Positions 29,385 to 45,425 of a DNA stretch of 64,000 nucleotides are shown here, in pieces; the first letter of the stretch is position 1, and every line of letters begins with the position of its first letter. Both the position numbers and the translations under genes were made by a program. Under the pieces are notes generated by a model, which did not search any database, was not told where the DNA came from, and saw nothing but the letters and a program-made list of their open reading frames with translations. The DNA lies in the NCBI RefSeq assembly GCF_029544075.1, contig NZ_JAJQJH010000002.1, forward strand, positions 1 to 64,000. Direction: 5' to 3'. This stretch comes from Chromohalobacter canadensis. GTDB lineage: Bacteria; Pseudomonadota; Gammaproteobacteria; Pseudomonadales; Halomonadaceae.

Positions 29385-29471
29385 TGGTGCCGAAGGCGGG
29401 ACTTGAACCCGCACGACCATGAGGCCACTACCCCCTCAAGATAGCGTGTCTACCAATTCCACCACTTCGGC
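29385..29471 (-). tRNA. tRNA-Leu (GAG)
   Basis: An 87-base class II tRNA with a long variable arm, anticodon GAG, a 7-bp acceptor stem GCCGAAG/CTTCGGC and encoded ACCA. A leucine tRNA between secG and rimP is the conserved arrangement in gammaproteobacteria. Confidence 0.95.
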
Positions 29472-29610
29472 AACAGGGGCCAGGCTACCTCGACGCAAAA
29501 CGTTTGTACCCTTCGTCTACATCGTCTCGCCTGTCATACAGCTCATCATCATGCCAACCAGCTTGGCTTCGCATACTGTTTGATGAGCTAACTCAATGAC
29601 GGCATTGCAT

Positions 29611-29970
29611 TTATTCGCCGCCGTCCTCGAGTACTGGCGCTGCATTCTCCTCGCTATCTTCCTCTTCGTCAATAGACGGCGAGGAATTTTGTTGCTCGAC
29701 GACTTGCGCGTCGGGCACACCTTCCTGTGGCGCGTCTCCCGCCTGTGAAACGAAGTACGCCAGGCCCAGCGAGGTCACGAAGAAAACCGCCGCCAGCACA
29801 CCCGTCAACTTGGCCAGGAAATTACCGCTGCCCTGCGACCCGAAAACCGTTTGCGAAGCACCGCCCCCAAAGGACGCGCCGGCATCGGCTCCCTTGCCCT
29901 GCTGTAGCAACACCAGCACCACCAGGGCAATGGCGATCGCCACATGAACCAACAACACCCCAATATACAT
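29611..29970 (-). CDS. secG: Protein translocase subunit SecG
   Basis: Small inner-membrane partner of SecYE. The 119-residue protein has two transmembrane helices, one at the N terminus and one at about residues 52-72, joined by the conserved [22 protein letters not shown] loop. The C terminus is long and strongly acidic (a run of Asp/Glu near the end), typical of salt-adapted proteins. It begins four bases after the tpiA stop, so they are co-transcribed. Confidence 0.94.
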   Translation of the reverse strand: MYIGVLLVHVAIAIALVVLVLLQQGKGADAGASFGGGASQTVFGSQGSGNFLAKLTGVLAAVFFVTSLGLAYFVSQAGDAPQEGVPDAQVVEQQNSSPSIDEEEDSEENAAPVLEDGGE

Positions 29971-29974
29971 CGCG

Positions 29975-30724
29975 CTACCTTGCTGAATGACAAATGGCTA
30001 AAAAATCGTCGACCTTGAGCGAAGCACCACCCACCAGGCCGCCGTCGATATCCGGCTGAGCCAGCAGCTCGGCCGCGTTGGCCGCGCTCATGCTGCCGCC
30101 GTAAAGCAACCGCATTGCCTGCGCCAGGTCGGGATCGAAACCGGCCTGGTACTCGCGAATAGCGGCCATGACGTCTTGTGCCTGCTCAGGCGTCGCCGTT
30201 CGCCCCGTGCCGATGGCCCACACCGGCTCGTAAGCGATCGTCACCCGAGCACGTTGCTCGGGCTCGAGGGGGGCCAACGCATGGCCAACCTGGCGCAGCA
30301 CGACATCAAAGGTGTGCCCTGCATCGCGCTCCTCGAGCGTTTCCCCGACGCATAAAATCGGCTGAATGTCGGCATTCAATGCCGCTAGCAAGCGATCATA
30401 GACGTCATCATCGGTTTCCCGATAAAGAGCGCGCCGCTCCGAATGGCCGACGAGCACATAGTCGACATCAAACTCTTTGAGCATACGCCCACTGACCTCG
30501 CCAGTGCGCGCGCCGGCATGCGAGGGGTTGAGCGTCTGCGCGCCGAGTTGCACGAATACGTCGGCCAACGCGCGACGCGCCGCATCGAGATAAGGAAATG
30601 GCGGCAGTATGACGACGTCCAGCGAATCGGGAAGCGCGGCGTCGGCGAAGGCACGACCGAACTCGTCCACCAGTGCGTGCGAGCCGTTCATCTTCCAATT
30701 GCCCGCGATCAGCGGCGTGCGCAT
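29975..30724 (-). CDS. tpiA: Triosephosphate isomerase
   Basis: Interconverts dihydroxyacetone phosphate and glyceraldehyde-3-phosphate in glycolysis. The 249-residue TIM barrel keeps the active-site Lys in GNWKMNG, His in VGHSERR and Glu in [18 protein letters not shown] ribosome site fixes the start at 30724; the upstream in-frame extension has no family similarity. It follows glmM by 64 bases. Confidence 0.97.
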   Translation of the reverse strand: MRTPLIAGNWKMNGSHALVDEFGRAFADAALPDSLDVVILPPFPYLDAARRALADVFVQLGAQTLNPSHAGARTGEVSGRMLKEFDVDYVLVGHSERRALYRETDDDVYDRLLAALNADIQPILCVGETLEERDAGHTFDVVLRQVGHALAPLEPEQRARVTIAYEPVWAIGTGRTATPEQAQDVMAAIREYQAGFDPDLAQAMRLLYGGSMSAANAAELLAQPDIDGGLVGGASLKVDDFLAICHSAR

Positions 30725-30788
30725 AGAATAGTCCTCCGAATGGAGCGCCATGGTATAGGAGGCGTATTGACAACACAATATGCGTGCC

Positions 30789-32150
30789 TCAGCGCGCCAT
30801 TTGCCCCTCAATGTCGTCCGCAATACGCTTGGCTAGCGCGTCGACATCGAAATGGGGACGCCCTTCCACCATGACCCGGATCAAGGGTTCCGTGCCCGAG
30901 GGCCGTAACAACACGCGCCCTTCGTCGCCCAGCTCCGCCTCGACTGAGGCAACGGCATGACGTACCTGTTCATTGGCCAATAGCGCCTCGTTGTCGACAC
31001 CGGGGGTCAGGCGTACGTTGACCAACGCTTGCGGCGCTTTCTCGAAACCCTTGAGCAGGCCCGACAGCGATGATGACTCACGCACCATGATCGCCAGCAC
31101 CTGAAGCGCCGACACGATCCCGTCACCGGTCGACTGCACATGGCCACATACAATATGCCCGGAAGACTCGCCACCCAGCTGCCAACCGTTGGCTGCCAAG
31201 CGCTCCATCACATAGCGGTCTCCGACTTTGGCCCGCTCAAAGGGAATACCCAAGGCCTCCAGTGCGGCCGCAAGACCAAAGTTGGACATCAGCGTCCCGA
31301 CCACGCCACCGCCCAACATATCGCGCACTTTCCGGTCACGAGCAATCAGATAAAGTATATCGTCGCCGTCGACCTCACGCCCCTCGGCATCAACGAGAAT
31401 CACTCGGTCGCCATCGCCATCCAGCGCCATGCCGAGATCGGCGCCACGCTCTATCACCGCCGCACGCAAGGCGTCTGGATGCGTGGACCCCACGCCCTGG
31501 TTGATATTGAGCCCATCCGGGTCGACACCGATCAAGCTGACCTCGGCACCCAGTTCGCGCAAGACGCTGGGCGCGATGTGGTAGGTCGCACCATGTGCGC
31601 AATCAAGCACCACCTTCAGCCCTTCCAGCGTCAGACGGTCGGGCACCGTGGACTTGCAGAATTCTATGTAACGTCCCGCGGCGTCCGAGATACGCAGCGC
31701 CTTGCCCAAGGCCGCCGGCGCGACCGTGGATAGCGGCTGCTCGAGTTCCACCTCAATCTCTTCCTCTACGGCATCGGCAAGCTTGACGCCCTCAGCGGAG
31801 AAGAACTTGATGCCGTTATCCTGAAACGGGTTATGCGAGGCGGAAATGACGATTCCCGCATCGGCACGGAACGTCCGCGTCAGGTACGCGATACCCGGGG
31901 TGGGCATCGGCCCCAGCAAGGATACGTCCACCCCTGCCGCCGACAGCCCCGCTTCCAGGGCTGACTCGAACATATAGCCCGAAATCCGCGTATCCTTGCC
32001 AATTAACACCTTGGCGCGCGACTTGCGCCCCGTGTGGCGTGACAGCACACGGCCCATCGCCCAGCCCAGTTTCAATACGAAATCAGCGGTGATGGGAGGC
32101 TCTCCCACCGTGCCGCGAATACCATCGGTTCCAAAATAGCGTCGTGTCAT
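30789..32150 (-). CDS. glmM: Phosphoglucosamine mutase
   Basis: Converts glucosamine-6-phosphate to glucosamine-1-phosphate for UDP-GlcNAc, feeding cell-wall and LPS synthesis. The 453-residue protein has the phosphorylated Ser in [15 protein letters not shown] near residue 100, the metal-binding DGDGDR loop, GGESSGH and the phosphate-binding [14 protein letters not shown] near the C terminus. Its ATG overlaps the folP stop by four bases (ATGA), indicating translational coupling. Confidence 0.96.
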   Translation of the reverse strand: MTRRYFGTDGIRGTVGEPPITADFVLKLGWAMGRVLSRHTGRKSRAKVLIGKDTRISGYMFESALEAGLSAAGVDVSLLGPMPTPGIAYLTRTFRADAGIVISASHNPFQDNGIKFFSAEGVKLADAVEEEIEVELEQPLSTVAPAALGKALRISDAAGRYIEFCKSTVPDRLTLEGLKVVLDCAHGATYHIAPSVLRELGAEVSLIGVDPDGLNINQGVGSTHPDALRAAVIERGADLGMALDGDGDRVILVDAEGREVDGDDILYLIARDRKVRDMLGGGVVGTLMSNFGLAAALEALGIPFERAKVGDRYVMERLAANGWQLGGESSGHIVCGHVQSTGDGIVSALQVLAIMVRESSSLSGLLKGFEKAPQALVNVRLTPGVDNEALLANEQVRHAVASVEAELGDEGRVLLRPSGTEPLIRVMVEGRPHFDVDALAKRIADDIEGQMAR

Positions 32151-33013
32151 GCGTCGGTGCCTTCCTGTAGCACTGCCCAAGTCATATTGACCGCATCCAC
32201 CGCCGGTCCCACATCGTGGACGCGCACGATACGCGCCCCACGCTCCACCGCCATCGTGGCGAGCGCCAGGCCCCCTGGCAGGCGTTCCTCGACGGGACGC
32301 GCCAGCACTTTGCCAATCATACTCTTACGTGACATACCGGCCAGCAGGGGAAGCCCAAAATCAGTCAATGGTTGCATGCGATTCAGCAAGCGCAGGTTAT
32401 GTTCGACACGCTTGCCGAAACCAAAGCCTGGGTCGAGCACCAACTGCTCGCGTCGAATTCCCGCCGCCTCGCATTCGGCGATCCGCGTCTCAAGGAAAGC
32501 GGCCACCGCCTCCTCGATCGGCATCTCGTAATGCGGCGCCCGCTGCATGTCGGTGGGCTCGCCCAACATATGCATCACGCACACCGGCAGGCCGCTCATC
32601 GCCGCGGCCTCCAGCGCGCCGGGCCAGCGCAGACTACGCACGTCATTGATCATGCCTGCGCCCCGCGATGCCGCCTCACGCATCACTTCACCGCGACTGG
32701 TATCCAGCGACACCAACGCATCCAGCTCGCTGACCAAACGCTCCACCACCGGTAGCACGCGATCCAGCTCTTCCTGAAGCGGCACCGGCGAGGCACCAGG
32801 GCGTGTCGACTCACCACCGATGTCGATGATCGCCGCCCCCTCGGCCAGCATGGTTTCAGCGCGATATACAGCCTCATCCAAGGCATTATGGCGGCCGCCA
32901 TCGGAAAACGAATCAGGCGTGACATTGAGGATCCCCATAACGCGGGGGTACGAAAGATCGAGCTGATGGCGCCCACAGCGCAACTGCATGGGCATGGCAT
33001 ATCGGTCTTGCAT
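32147..33013 (-). CDS. folP: Dihydropteroate synthase
   Basis: Condenses pABA with the pterin pyrophosphate made by FolK; target of sulfonamides. The 288-residue TIM-barrel enzyme shows [25 protein letters not shown] and LDPGFGFGK. The ATG at 33013 is used although its ribosome site is weak; in-frame ATGs six and eight codons later are alternatives. It lies between ftsH and glmM, the classical E. coli order. Confidence 0.95.
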   Translation of the reverse strand: MQDRYAMPMQLRCGRHQLDLSYPRVMGILNVTPDSFSDGGRHNALDEAVYRAETMLAEGAAIIDIGGESTRPGASPVPLQEELDRVLPVVERLVSELDALVSLDTSRGEVMREAASRGAGMINDVRSLRWPGALEAAAMSGLPVCVMHMLGEPTDMQRAPHYEMPIEEAVAAFLETRIAECEAAGIRREQLVLDPGFGFGKRVEHNLRLLNRMQPLTDFGLPLLAGMSRKSMIGKVLARPVEERLPGGLALATMAVERGARIVRVHDVGPAVDAVNMTWAVLQEGTDA

Positions 33014-33084
33014 GATCAGAGCCGTCGCAACGTCAAACTTCTACCTTACCATGCGGCAGGCGAAGTGTAAGCACGCCCCAAACG

Positions 33085-33115
33085 CCAACGGGCGCCGCTA
33101 TGCGGCGCCCGTTGG
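33085..33115 (-). terminator. Hairpin after ftsH
   Basis: A perfect stem of about 14 bp (CCAACGGGCGCCGC/GCGGCGCCCGTTGG) with a 3-base loop lies just past the ftsH stop. The T-run is short, so it may attenuate rather than fully terminate. Confidence 0.6.
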
Positions 33116-33135
33116 GAGATGACACAAAATGGATA

Positions 33136-35100
<1,965 letters not shown>

Positions 35101-35238
35101 GGGAATACCCTCATTGCATGCAACTGTCTGCCAAGCAGGACCATAGATTTGACACTACACCACAAGAAGCGCTCCGACTACCAAGTCATTATGACTATCG
35201 AGCCGATACGCCTGAGGGCAAGTCCTATGGACGCAAGC

Positions 35239-35871
35239 TCAGCCGTGGAATCCTTCTGCAAGCAGGTAGACTTCGCGCGAACGGGCACGCGAGGCCTCCG
35301 GCTTGCGAGTCGTCACCTTGCGAAAGCTGCTGCGCAGCTCTTTCAAATATTCATCGAACCCTTCTCCCTGGAAGACCTTGGCCAACAAACGCCCACCAGG
35401 CGATAAGGTTTGACGCGCCAGATCCAGCGCCAGCTCGACGAGATACATCGCCTGGGGCTGATCAATGGCCGCCATACCACTCATATTGGGGGCCATATCG
35501 GACATAACAAGGTCGACACGACGCCCTTCCAAGGCGGCAAGAATTCGTTCCAGCACTTCCATTTCGGTGAAGTCGCCCTGCACGAACGTCACCCCGGCCA
35601 GCGCATCCACCTCCAGGAGGTCCGACGCCACCACGCAGCCCTTGGCGCCGACCTTATCGGCGGCAATCTGGCTCCAGCCGCCTGGCGCAGCGCCAAGATC
35701 GATGACGGTCATGCCTGGCTTGAGCAACGCATCCTTGGCATCGAGCTCGAGTAGCTTATAACTCGCCCGCGAGCGATAGCCATCTTGCCACGAACGCTGC
35801 ACGTAACGATCGTCGAAGTGCTCCTTGAGCCAAGAGGCCGAGCTCTTGCTATTATGCGAGGAACGTGCCAC
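35239..35871 (-). CDS. rlmE: 23S rRNA (uridine-2552) 2'-O-methyltransferase
   Basis: RrmJ/FtsJ family enzyme that methylates U2552 in the A loop late in 50S assembly. The 210-residue protein has SAM motif [26 protein letters not shown] and a C-terminal [11 protein letters not shown], with catalytic K-D-K-E residues in place. It precedes ftsH by 138 bases, the conserved pair, and diverges from yhbY across 257 bases with no gene. Confidence 0.96.
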   Translation of the reverse strand: MARSSHNSKSSASWLKEHFDDRYVQRSWQDGYRSRASYKLLELDAKDALLKPGMTVIDLGAAPGGWSQIAADKVGAKGCVVASDLLEVDALAGVTFVQGDFTEMEVLERILAALEGRRVDLVMSDMAPNMSGMAAIDQPQAMYLVELALDLARQTLSPGGRLLAKVFQGEGFDEYLKELRSSFRKVTTRKPEASRARSREVYLLAEGFHG

Positions 35872-36128
35872 GGGTCACCTAAATCGATAGCGGTCAAAAC
35901 TCGTCCGGAAGGCAGGGTGGGCTAGCTGAGCGGGCGGCACGGCCTTTCCAAGACGCCGCTTTCCCCGTAACATGGCGCGTTCTATCTTGTCTCGGCGCCA
36001 CACTTCAAGGGCTGGCCACAAGGCCAGAACGACCGACAGCAGTTGCGCCGGTCTGCGGCTTGGCCGTATTCAGATAACGCCCTCGGCAACACGCCGAGTG
36101 TCCGCCAACCCGGAACAGTCACGATACC

Positions 36129-36455
36129 ATGAGCTTGTCACAGGCACAAAAGAAAGCATTTCGCAGCATCGGCCACCACCTGAACCCCGTGGTGACGGTC
36201 TCGGAAAACGGGCTGACCGAAGGCGTCTTGGCCGAGCTAGCTCGCGCCCTGGAAGATCACGAGCTGATCAAGGTCAAGCTCGCCATCGGCGATCGCGACG
36301 CCCGTCAAACCGTGATCGACGAATTGACCGAAGCCAGCCACAGCGAACTCGTCCAGACGATCGGCAAGGTCGCTCTGCTTTATCGCCGCAATCCACGGGT
36401 CAACCCCAAGCTATCCAACATCCAGCGCTTCGAAAACCACCACGGACGGCGCTGA
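36129..36455 (+). CDS. yhbY: Ribosome assembly RNA-binding protein YhbY
   Basis: CRM-domain (CRS1-YhbY) protein of 108 residues associated with pre-50S particles. It begins MSLSQAQKKAFRSIGHHLNPVVTV and keeps the family features GLTEGVL, HELIKVK and the GKVALLYRRNP segment. It is transcribed opposite to rlmE and converges on greA through a shared terminator. Confidence 0.93.
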   Translation: MSLSQAQKKAFRSIGHHLNPVVTVSENGLTEGVLAELARALEDHELIKVKLAIGDRDARQTVIDELTEASHSELVQTIGKVALLYRRNPRVNPKLSNIQRFENHHGRR

Positions 36456-36504
36456 AGTAAAAAGAACGCAGAAGATAGCTGAAAGAAGGAAGCCCCCTTC
36501 AGCG

Positions 36505-36534
36505 AGCGAGGCCGCCCAATCGGGCGGCCTCGCT
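36505..36534. terminator. Bidirectional hairpin between yhbY and greA
   Basis: AGCGAGGCCGCCC and GGGCGGCCTCGCT form a perfect 13-bp stem with an AATC loop. The flanks are only weakly A/T-rich. Confidence 0.65.
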
Positions 36535-36553
36535 CAGTCTTCGATCTTCCAAC

Positions 36554-37026
36554 TTACAGGTGCTCGACCCCGGCAATCTCGTATTCGACATCACCGCCCG
36601 GCGTGCGCACCAACACCGTGTCGCCTTCTTCCTTGCCGATCAAAGCGCGTGCGATCGGCGATGTTACGGAAATCCGCCCTTCCTTGATGTCGGCTTCGTC
36701 TTCGCCGACGATCCGGTAACGCACGTCCTCGTCATCCTGGAGGTTGATCAACTCGACCGTCACGCCAAAGATCACCTTGCCGGTCTTGGGCAACTTGGTG
36801 ACGTCGATCACCTGCGACGCGGACAGCTTGCCTTCGATTTCCTGAATGCGCCCTTCGATGAACCCTTGCTGCTCCCGCGCAGCATGGTACTCGGCGTTCT
36901 CCTTGAGATCACCGTGTTCACGCGCCTCGGCAATGGCGTTGATCACCTGGGGACGCTCCACGCTCTTGAGGTGCTCGAGCTCCTTTCGCAGGCTTTGCTC
37001 ACCTGCGACGGTCATCGGGACCTTGT

Positions 37027-37030
<4 letters not shown>
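36554..37030 (-). CDS. greA: Transcription elongation factor GreA
   Basis: Rescues backtracked RNA polymerase by stimulating transcript cleavage. The 158-residue protein has the N-terminal coiled coil ([20 protein letters not shown], with the acidic tip [11 protein letters not shown]) and the C-terminal FKBP-like domain. The ATG overlaps the carB stop as ATGA and has AGGAG seven bases upstream, so greA is translationally coupled to carB, the Pseudomonas-like carA-carB-greA order. Confidence 0.96.
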
Positions 37031-40257
<3,227 letters not shown>

Positions 40258-40329
40258 GACGATTCCCGCTAACTTGGTGACTGACGACGGCTCAACGTGA
40301 AAGCGCCTCCGCCGCGCGGAGGCGGAGCC

Positions 40330-41475
40330 TTAGCGACGCGCTTGCATCAAGGCGATGAAGCGGTCGAACAGCGGCGCGACATCGCGTGGGCCGGGACTGG
40401 CCTCGGGGTGACCCTGAAAGCTGAACGCCGGGCAATCGGTACGCTCGATGCCTTGCAACGTGCCATCGAACAGCGAACGGTGCGTGGCCCGCACGTTGGC
40501 CGGCAGACTCGCTTCGTCGACCGCGAAGCCGTGATTCTGGCTGGTGATCATCACCCGGCCGGTGTCGAGATCCTCGACCGGATGATTGGCGCCATGATGG
40601 CCGTTGTTCATCTTCACCGTATGCGCCCCGGAGGCCAAGCCCAGCAACTGATGCCCCAGGCAGATACCGAACAGTGGCAGGCCGGCATCGAGCACCTCGC
40701 GAATCGCCGCGATGGCGTAATCGCAAGGCTCGGGATCGCCGGGGCCATTGGCCAGGAAGACGCCATCGGGGTTCATCGCCAACACCTCGGCGGCCGGGGT
40801 CTGCGCTGGCACCACCGTCAGGCGACAGCCGCGTGAGGCCAGCATGCGCAAAATGTTGAACTTCGCCCCATAGTCATACGCCACCACATGAAACGGACGC
40901 TCGCGCTCGGTCGCATCGGCGTAGCCGCTGCCCAACGCCCACTCGCCTTCGCTCCATTCGTAGGCGTCGCGACAGCTCACCTCCTTGGCGAGGTCCATGC
41001 CCTTGAGGCCAGGAAAGGCGCGCGCCACGACCAAGGCCCGCTCTACGGCATCTTCGCCTTCGGCATCGCTACCCGCCAGGATCGCGCCGTTTTGCGCGCC
41101 CTTTTCGCGCAATAGTCGCGTCAGACGCCGCGTATCGATATCGGCGATGCCCAGCACGTTGCCGCGCTTAAGGTACTCATCAAGGCTCGCCTCACTGCGA
41201 AAATTGCTGGCCATGAGCGGCAAATCACGGATCACCAGGCCGGCCGCTGCGATGGCGGCGGACTCGATGTCCTCGGCGTTGACGCCGGTATTGCCGATAT
41301 GGGGATAAGTGAGGGTAACGATTTGTCGCGTATAGGAGGGGTCGGTGAGGATTTCCTGGTAGCCAGTCATGGCCGTATTGAAAACCACTTCACCACTCGT
41401 TTGCCCATCGGCTCCGATGGCGCTGCCATGAAATACACTACCGTCTTCCAAGGCCAATATCGCGGGTCTGATCAA
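40330..41475 (-). CDS. carA: Carbamoyl-phosphate synthase small subunit
   Basis: Class I glutamine amidotransferase subunit supplying ammonia to CarB. The 381-residue protein has the CPSase N-terminal domain ([30 protein letters not shown]) and the nucleophile Cys in [11 protein letters not shown] with the His/Glu of [12 protein letters not shown]. The start codon is TTG at 41475: GGAGGA lies seven bases upstream and the N terminus aligns with E. coli MIKSALLVLEDG, while no ATG fits. Confidence 0.96.
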   Translation of the reverse strand: MIRPAILALEDGSVFHGSAIGADGQTSGEVVFNTAMTGYQEILTDPSYTRQIVTLTYPHIGNTGVNAEDIESAAIAAAGLVIRDLPLMASNFRSEASLDEYLKRGNVLGIADIDTRRLTRLLREKGAQNGAILAGSDAEGEDAVERALVVARAFPGLKGMDLAKEVSCRDAYEWSEGEWALGSGYADATERERPFHVVAYDYGAKFNILRMLASRGCRLTVVPAQTPAAEVLAMNPDGVFLANGPGDPEPCDYAIAAIREVLDAGLPLFGICLGHQLLGLASGAHTVKMNNGHHGANHPVEDLDTGRVMITSQNHGFAVDEASLPANVRATHRSLFDGTLQGIERTDCPAFSFQGHPEASPGPRDVAPLFDRFIALMQARR

Positions 41476-41586
41476 CGCAACGTCCTCCCCTTGTCATGCG
41501 CGAGTCTGAGCCAGGGCCGGCGAGTCGCCGGGCCCCTCGTATTCAAGGAGCACTGAGAGTATCGACGACCGCTTCTCGCGGGTCGT

Positions 41587-41631
41587 AAAAAAGCGGGACG
41601 AAACCTGAAAGAAGCCCGGTTTCATCCCGCC
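41587..41631 (-). terminator. dapB terminator
   Basis: On the minus strand a long stem (GCGGGATGAAACC with GGTTTCGTCCCGC, one mismatch) is followed by six T. It separates dapB from carA. Confidence 0.8.
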
Positions 41632-41718
41632 TTGTTGTCATTCGCTCGGATCCCTGTGGCCACCAATGCGTTTGCTTGGCCAAATTGGCTCGATGATACG
41701 CGATTTACAGGTCGCAGA

Positions 41719-42609
<891 letters not shown>

Positions 42610-42649
42610 TCATGAATATGACGTGATCGCGGATGAAGCCACGTCGGCA

Positions 42650-42940
42650 TCACGTCACAGCAGGCTGCCAGACAATATCGAGCGTCTCGCGGTTCGCCAT
42701 TCGCTCGAGATGCACCGCGACGACCTCTTCGAGGCGCTCACGGGTCGCCACATCCTCGGCTGTCAGTTGCAGATGCAAGGCACCCGCCTCGGCGCGCATG
42801 TGGCACACCCCACCATCGAACGTGACGCGCCCCTGATGCTCGTCATGGGCAACGCTCAGCTTGTGCTGCCAGTGCTTGCATAGGCGATTGATATAACGCG
42901 AACCGGATGTCGTCGAGACGACAGCGTGGGACTCAGACAC
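42650..42940 (-). CDS. DUF2218 domain protein
   Basis: Small protein of about 96 residues. The segment SRYINRLCKHWQHKLSV followed by an acidic-basic stretch, GGVCHMRAEAGALHLQL and a C-terminal VAVHLERMANRE matches the DUF2218 family as I recall it, members of which often sit beside siderophore or iron-uptake genes. Function is unknown. GGAGG lies four bases before a GTG at 42940, which I use; an ATG at 42964 has no ribosome site and overlaps an inverted repeat. It diverges from the iron ABC operon, which suggests shared iron control. Confidence 0.7.
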   Translation of the reverse strand: MSESHAVVSTTSGSRYINRLCKHWQHKLSVAHDEHQGRVTFDGGVCHMRAEAGALHLQLTAEDVATRERLEEVVAVHLERMANRETLDIVWQPAVT

Positions 42941-42956
42941 AGGGCCTCCAAAATCG

Positions 42957-42970
42957 ATTAGCATTCTAAT
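42957..42970. promoter_or_regulatory. Candidate Fur-type operator upstream of the DUF2218 gene
   Basis: ATTAG-CATT-CTAAT is a perfect 5-bp inverted repeat within an A/T-rich run with ATT or AAT about every six bases from 42955 to 42985, the look of overlapping Fur hexamers. It does not match the Fur consensus closely. Confidence 0.35.
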
Positions 42971-43213
42971 GGTAATCGCATTATGGCACGCACACCTGCC
43001 CATTAGCGACAACGCCTCGTTCGTCAAAACGAGACTCGAAACCTCCAAGCTGTCGATCACAAGGCGGAACGTTCCGTTCCGCGTGGCTCGACGAGCCCCG
43101 GAGATGCAGGCATACTAGCAAACGAATGCAAATAGCAATGAGTCGCAAAAAGAAGCGCTATCGATTAGTATCTCTCATCGCCTCCAAATCCGATAACCAG
43201 TCCGACACCACCC

Positions 43214-44341
43214 ATGCCCACCTCACTATTCAAAGCCGCTGCCGGCGCAGTCCTCGCCCTCGCTGCCACGACCGCGCTGGCCGAAGAGATCACCGTCACT
43301 GACGTCGCCGGCCGCCAGGTTACCGTCGACGCTCCCGTGGATCGCCTGATTCTCGGTGAGGGGCGCCAGATTTATCTGCTCGGCGCGCTGCAGCCGGAGA
43401 CCCCCTTCGAGCACGTGGTGGGATGGCGTGAGGACTTCTCGCAGGCCGATCCGGACAACTACGCCGCCTATGCCGCCAAGTTTCCCGAGATGACGCAGAT
43501 CCCCACCTTCGGCGGCTTCAAGGACGGCACCTTCGATGTTGAGCAGGCTGCTGCGCTACAGCCCGACGTCGTGCTGATGAACCTGGAGGCCAAGGCCGCC
43601 ACCGAGGACGCCGCCTACGACGACAAGCTGGCCGAACTGGGCATCCCGATCGTCTACGTGGATTTCCGCGAGGCGCCGCTCGAACACACGACGCCTTCCA
43701 TGCGGCTGATCGGCCGACTACTCGGCGAGGAAGAAAGGGCCGAGGCCTTCATCGACTATTCACAGGCCCAGATGGCGCGCGTCACCGAGACCATCGAAGC
43801 TGCCGACCCCCAGCGTCCCCGGGTCTTCATCGACCGTGCCGGCGGCTATTCCGACGACTGCTGCATGAGCTTCGGCCCGGGCAACTTCGGTAAATACGTC
43901 GAGCTCGCCGGGGGGAGCAACATCGCCGACGGCATCATTCCCAACACCTTCGGCCGGCTGAACCCGGAGCAGATCATCGCCGCCGATCCGCAACAGGTGG
44001 TCGTGACCGGCGGCCACTGGGACGCCTACGTGCCCGGCGGCGACTGGGTGGGCGTGGGCCCCGGCGCCGACCTGGCGGCCGCGCGGACCAAGCTCGAAGG
44101 GCTCACCGAGCGCACCGCCATGGCCGGCATCGACGCCGTGCAGACCGACAATTTTCACGCCATCTGGCACCAGTTCTACAACAGCCCCTACTACTTCGTA
44201 GCCGTGCAGCGGCTGGCCAAGTGGTTCCACCCGGCGCTGTTCGCCGACCTCGACCCCGAGGCGACGCTGCGGGAGTTGCACGAACGCTTCCTGCCGGTGG
44301 ACTACGTTCCGGGCTACTGGGTCTCGCTGAAGGGTGACTGA
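43214..44341 (+). CDS. Iron/siderophore ABC transporter substrate-binding protein
   Basis: Periplasmic binding protein of the helical-backbone (FecB/BtuF-like) class, 375 residues. A signal peptide (about residues 1-23, ending ALA) is followed by VTDVAGRQVTVDAPVDRLI, the start typical of this family. DVVLMNLEAK in the first lobe and PEQIIAADPQQVVVTGG in the second also fit. It is the first gene of a binding protein-permease-ATPase operon; the permease begins two bases after its stop. Likely cargo is a ferric siderophore or haem-like iron; the ligand cannot be told. The binding-protein region looks slightly more GC-rich than the flanking core genes. Confidence 0.88.
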   Translation: MPTSLFKAAAGAVLALAATTALAEEITVTDVAGRQVTVDAPVDRLILGEGRQIYLLGALQPETPFEHVVGWREDFSQADPDNYAAYAAKFPEMTQIPTFGGFKDGTFDVEQAAALQPDVVLMNLEAKAATEDAAYDDKLAELGIPIVYVDFREAPLEHTTPSMRLIGRLLGEEERAEAFIDYSQAQMARVTETIEAADPQRPRVFIDRAGGYSDDCCMSFGPGNFGKYVELAGGSNIADGIIPNTFGRLNPEQIIAADPQQVVVTGGHWDAYVPGGDWVGVGPGADLAAARTKLEGLTERTAMAGIDAVQTDNFHAIWHQFYNSPYYFVAVQRLAKWFHPALFADLDPEATLRELHERFLPVDYVPGYWVSLKGD

Positions 44342-44342
44342 C

Positions 44343-45425
44343 ATGCACACCGGCGCCGATGCCCTGCCGTCCGAACAGCCTGCCCCCGAGGAAGGCCGCA
44401 CCTTCTATCGCGCCCTGGTGCTGCGCCGCCAGCTGATCCTCGCCGCCCTGGCGCTAGCGCTGTTCCTCAGCCTGTGCGTCGATCTGGCCCTGGGCCCGGC
44501 CCGTTTCAGCCTGGGCGAAGTGCTCGCCGCGCTCTTCTCCCCGGATGACGTGAGCCTGCAGGCTCGCGTCATCCTTTGGGAAATTCGCATGCCGGTGGCA
44601 CTGATGGCGCTGGTGGTCGGTGCCAGCCTGTCGGTGGCCGGCGCCCAGATGCAGACCATCCTCAGCAACCCCCTGGCCAGCCCCTTCACCCTGGGGATCT
44701 CCGCCGGCGCCAGTTTCGGCGCTGCCCTGGCGCTGGCCTTCGGCGTGGTCATCGTACCTGCCGCGGTCGACTACGTGATCCCGATCAACGCCTTCGTCAT
44801 GGCCATGCTGACCGCCTTCGCGATCCATGCGCTGAGCATGCGGCGCGGGGTGACCATCGAGACCATCGTGCTGTTGGGTATCGCCATGGTCTTCATCTTC
44901 AACTCGCTGATGGCGCTGATCCAGTTCTTCGCCAGCCAGCAGGCCGTCTCCGCAGTGGTGTTCTGGACCATGGGCAGCCTGACCAAGGCCACCTGGCCCA
45001 AGCTTTGGATCTCGCTGGGCGTGCTGGCCACGGTCATGCCGCTGCTGGCTCGCCACGGCTGGGCCCTGACGGCCATGCGCCTGGGCGACGCCAAGGCCGA
45101 GAGCCTGGGCGTCAAGCCCCGCGCACTGCGCCTGGAGGTGCTGGTACTGGTCTCGCTGCTGGCCGCCATCGCCGTGGCCTTCGTCGGCACTATCGGCTTC
45201 ATCGGCCTGGTCGGGCCGCATATCGCCCGCCTGCTGCTGGGCGAGGATCAGCGCTTCTTCCTGCCCGGCTCGGCACTCTGCGGCGCGTTGATCCTGTCCA
45301 TCGGCTCGGTGCTGTCGAAGGTGCTGATCCCGGGTACCGTCATCCCCATCGGCATCATCACCTCGCTGGTCGGCATTCCTTTCTTCCTGTTCCTCGTCCT
45401 CAGCAACAAGAAGGCCTCATGGTAA
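44343..45425 (+). CDS. FecCD-family iron ABC transporter permease
   Basis: Integral membrane subunit of 360 residues with about nine or ten hydrophobic helices, the layout of BtuC/FecCD permeases. Family segments include SLSVAGAQMQTILSNPLASP, the LGISAGASFGAAL region and FVGTIGFIGLVGPHIARLL, which carries the ATPase-coupling loop. The ATG at 44343 has AAGGG upstream; an in-frame GTG at 44334 overlaps the binding-protein gene. Its stop overlaps the ATPase start by seven bases, so the two are coupled. Confidence 0.92.
   Translation: MHTGADALPSEQPAPEEGRTFYRALVLRRQLILAALALALFLSLCVDLALGPARFSLGEVLAALFSPDDVSLQARVILWEIRMPVALMALVVGASLSVAGAQMQTILSNPLASPFTLGISAGASFGAALALAFGVVIVPAAVDYVIPINAFVMAMLTAFAIHALSMRRGVTIETIVLLGIAMVFIFNSLMALIQFFASQQAVSAVVFWTMGSLTKATWPKLWISLGVLATVMPLLARHGWALTAMRLGDAKAESLGVKPRALRLEVLVLVSLLAAIAVAFVGTIGFIGLVGPHIARLLLGEDQRFFLPGSALCGALILSIGSVLSKVLIPGTVIPIGIITSLVGIPFFLFLVLSNKKASW

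Noticed and set aside
43072-43090. GCGGAAC/GTTCCGC hairpin upstream of the iron binding-protein gene as a terminator or riboswitch
   Set aside because: It is short, with a five-base loop and no T-run, and resembles no riboswitch fold; too little to support a call.
44576-45418. Upstream extension of the iron ATPase frame inside the permease gene
   Set aside because: The extension is Gly/Arg/His-rich and out of frame with the real permease; the ATPase starts at ATG 45419, where family similarity begins.
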